From ARS1285 sp039796495 (GTDB lineage Archaea; Nanobdellota; Nanobdellia; Pacearchaeales; GW2011-AR1), in contig JBDKJQ010000058.1 of assembly GCA_039796495.1 (NCBI GenBank), positions 1-5,357 of the forward strand: 5,357 nt of DNA. Reading direction: 5' to 3'. Below are positions 4,933 to 5,357 of this stretch, piece after piece. The notes below the pieces were generated by a model. It was not told where the DNA came from, did no database searches, and worked only from the letters and a program-made list of their open reading frames with translations. How positions within the stretch are numbered: position 1 is the first letter of the stretch; the number at the start of each line of letters is the position of its first letter. The translations under genes were made by a program, and so were the position numbers.

Positions 4933-5261
4933 TTAAAAAAGGTGAACTGTGGGTTGTTGAGTTTTTAGCAAAAAAAGGAAAAGAACAGGAAGGAAAAAGG
5001 CCTGCGATAATTATCGCGGACACTATAACAAGTCTTGTTTTGGTTGTCCCTTTAACTTCGAATCGGGAGGCATTAGAAAAATTGCTCTTTACCTTGTTCA
5101 TTGAAAAATCATCAATAAATAAACTTTTTAATGATTCAGTAGCCCTTGTATTCCAATTGCAAGCAGTCGATAAGAAAAGATTGGTTTCAAAAATCAGCGT
5201 TCTTGAGGAAGATTATATGGGCAAGATTGATGCGACGCTCAAAAAGTTATTACAGTTATAG
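4929..5261 (+). CDS. mazF: MazF/PemK-family endoribonuclease toxin
   Basis: A 110-residue protein of the MazF/PemK/Kid fold, a sequence-specific RNase that cuts mRNA (or tRNA/rRNA) when freed from its antitoxin. Family features are in order: KKGELWVVEF (3-12), the loop KGKEQEGKRPAIII (16-29) with the catalytic-type R24-P25, VVPLTSN (39-45) with T43/S44 at the second active-site position, and FQLQAVDKKRL (75-85), matching the usual strand-loop before the C-terminal helix (about 92-108). Length is normal and all key residues are present, so it looks active. The start ATG overlaps the antitoxin stop in ATGA; the next in-frame methionine would remove the conserved first strand. Cleavage specificity cannot be read from the sequence. 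Confidence 0.93.
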   Translation: MIKKGELWVVEFLAKKGKEQEGKRPAIIIADTITSLVLVVPLTSNREALEKLLFTLFIEKSSINKLFNDSVALVFQLQAVDKKRLVSKISVLEEDYMGKIDATLKKLLQL

Positions 5262-5292
5262 TTTTATTTACACTTTCTTTTGCTTTCGTTTT
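5262..5292 (+). terminator. T-rich tract after the toxin gene, possible terminator
   Basis: Right after the toxin stop codon the plus strand has repeated T runs (TTTTATTTA, CTTTCTTTTGCTTTCGTTTT). Archaeal RNA polymerase often terminates at such U-rich stretches without a hairpin, and none is visible here. The same bases would be the 3' end of a minus-strand gene in one reading, so the T-richness may just reflect lysine/arginine codons on the other strand. Confidence 0.35.
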
Positions 5293-5336
5293 CGCTTAAT
5301 TCTTCTTAGAATCTTTCGCTGCCATTTCCATCTCAT
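5268..5336 (-). CDS. Candidate ribosomal protein L41e (22 residues)
   Basis: The minus strand encodes the complete peptide MRWKWQRKILRRIKRKRKQK plus KV, ending in TAA. It is a single basic helix of R/K with a few W, I and L, and follows the L41e pattern closely: eukaryotic L41e begins MRAKWRKKRMRRLKRKRRK, giving matching M1, R2, K4, W5, K8, R11, R12, K14, R15, K16 and R17. L41e is the smallest ribosomal protein (about 25 residues) and is routinely missed by gene callers. Its promoter would lie outside the window. The frame is open upstream to the edge with another tryptophan and basic residues, so the start could be earlier. Against it: the same bases in another frame read as a plausible acidic C-terminal tail with more typical codons, and purine-rich DNA easily yields Arg/Lys-rich frames by chance. 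Confidence 0.35.
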   Translation of the reverse strand: MRWKWQRKILRRIKRKRKQKKV

Positions 5337-5357
5337 CTGGCGCTTTTTCTTCCATCT
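5296..5357 (-). CDS. Alternative: C-terminal tail of a gene entering from the right edge
   Basis: In a second minus-strand frame the window edge leads through ME-EKAPDEMEMAAKDSKKN to a TAA at 5298-5296. Its codons mostly begin with a purine (GAA, GAT, GCG, AAA), like the clear genes of the window, and the charged peptide looks like an ordinary disordered C-terminal tail. It overlaps the L41e candidate in a different frame; probably only one of the two is real. An ATG at 5355 means it could even be a 19-residue peptide, but a larger gene running off the edge is more likely. No family can be named. Confidence 0.37.
   Translation of the reverse strand, partial: MEEKAPDEMEMAAKDSKKN

Overview
The window looks archaeal. 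It carries the small and large subunits of the clamp loader replication factor C (RFC), a CYTH-fold protein between them, a stand-alone OB-fold single-strand-binding protein of the Sulfolobus SSB type, and genes with archaeal TATA-like boxes about 25 nt upstream of the ATG and no Shine-Dalgarno sequence. A membrane-anchored DsbA-like oxidoreductase and a compact, moderately AT-rich layout would fit a DPANN lineage such as Woesearchaeota or Pacearchaeota. That placement is inference; the sequence alone does not fix the taxon.

Layout. Positions 1-171 form a control region: the apparent start of a minus-strand gene running off the left edge (1-39), a perfect 9-bp hairpin made of two ACATATGT palindromes (85-107), and a TATA box for the next gene. 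A plus-strand pair follows: a DsbA-family thiol oxidoreductase (172-1113) and an SSB-like OB protein (1145-1435). Eight bases further on, the strand switches. From right to left on the minus strand lie rfcS (3673-4641), a CYTH gene (3123-3656), rfcL (1901-3133) and a small two-helix membrane protein of unknown function (1444-1857). A 108-bp divergent promoter region (4642-4749) separates rfcS from a plus-strand toxin-antitoxin pair: a short helical antitoxin (4750-4932) and a MazF/PemK endoribonuclease (4929-5261). The last ~95 bases hold the 3' end of something on the minus strand. Two frames compete there: a 22-residue peptide resembling ribosomal protein L41e, or the C-terminal tail of a larger protein.

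How the genes fit together. RfcS and RfcL together form the archaeal clamp loader that places PCNA on DNA; the OB protein would coat the single-stranded DNA made during replication and repair, but it is encoded on the other strand in a different unit. The CYTH gene sits tightly inside the rfc operon (16-nt gap on one side, 11-nt overlap on the other), so it is almost certainly co-expressed with the clamp loader; its substrate is unknown. The TA pair is a self-contained module, probably autoregulated through a palindrome covering its TATA box.

The most notable points are the CYTH gene embedded between the RFC subunits, the near-constant TATA-to-ATG spacing that implies leaderless transcripts, the palindromic TA promoter with a non-AbrB-like antitoxin, the missing canonical PIP box in RfcL, and the possible unannotated L41e gene. 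I see no CRISPR array, tRNA, rRNA or insertion sequence.
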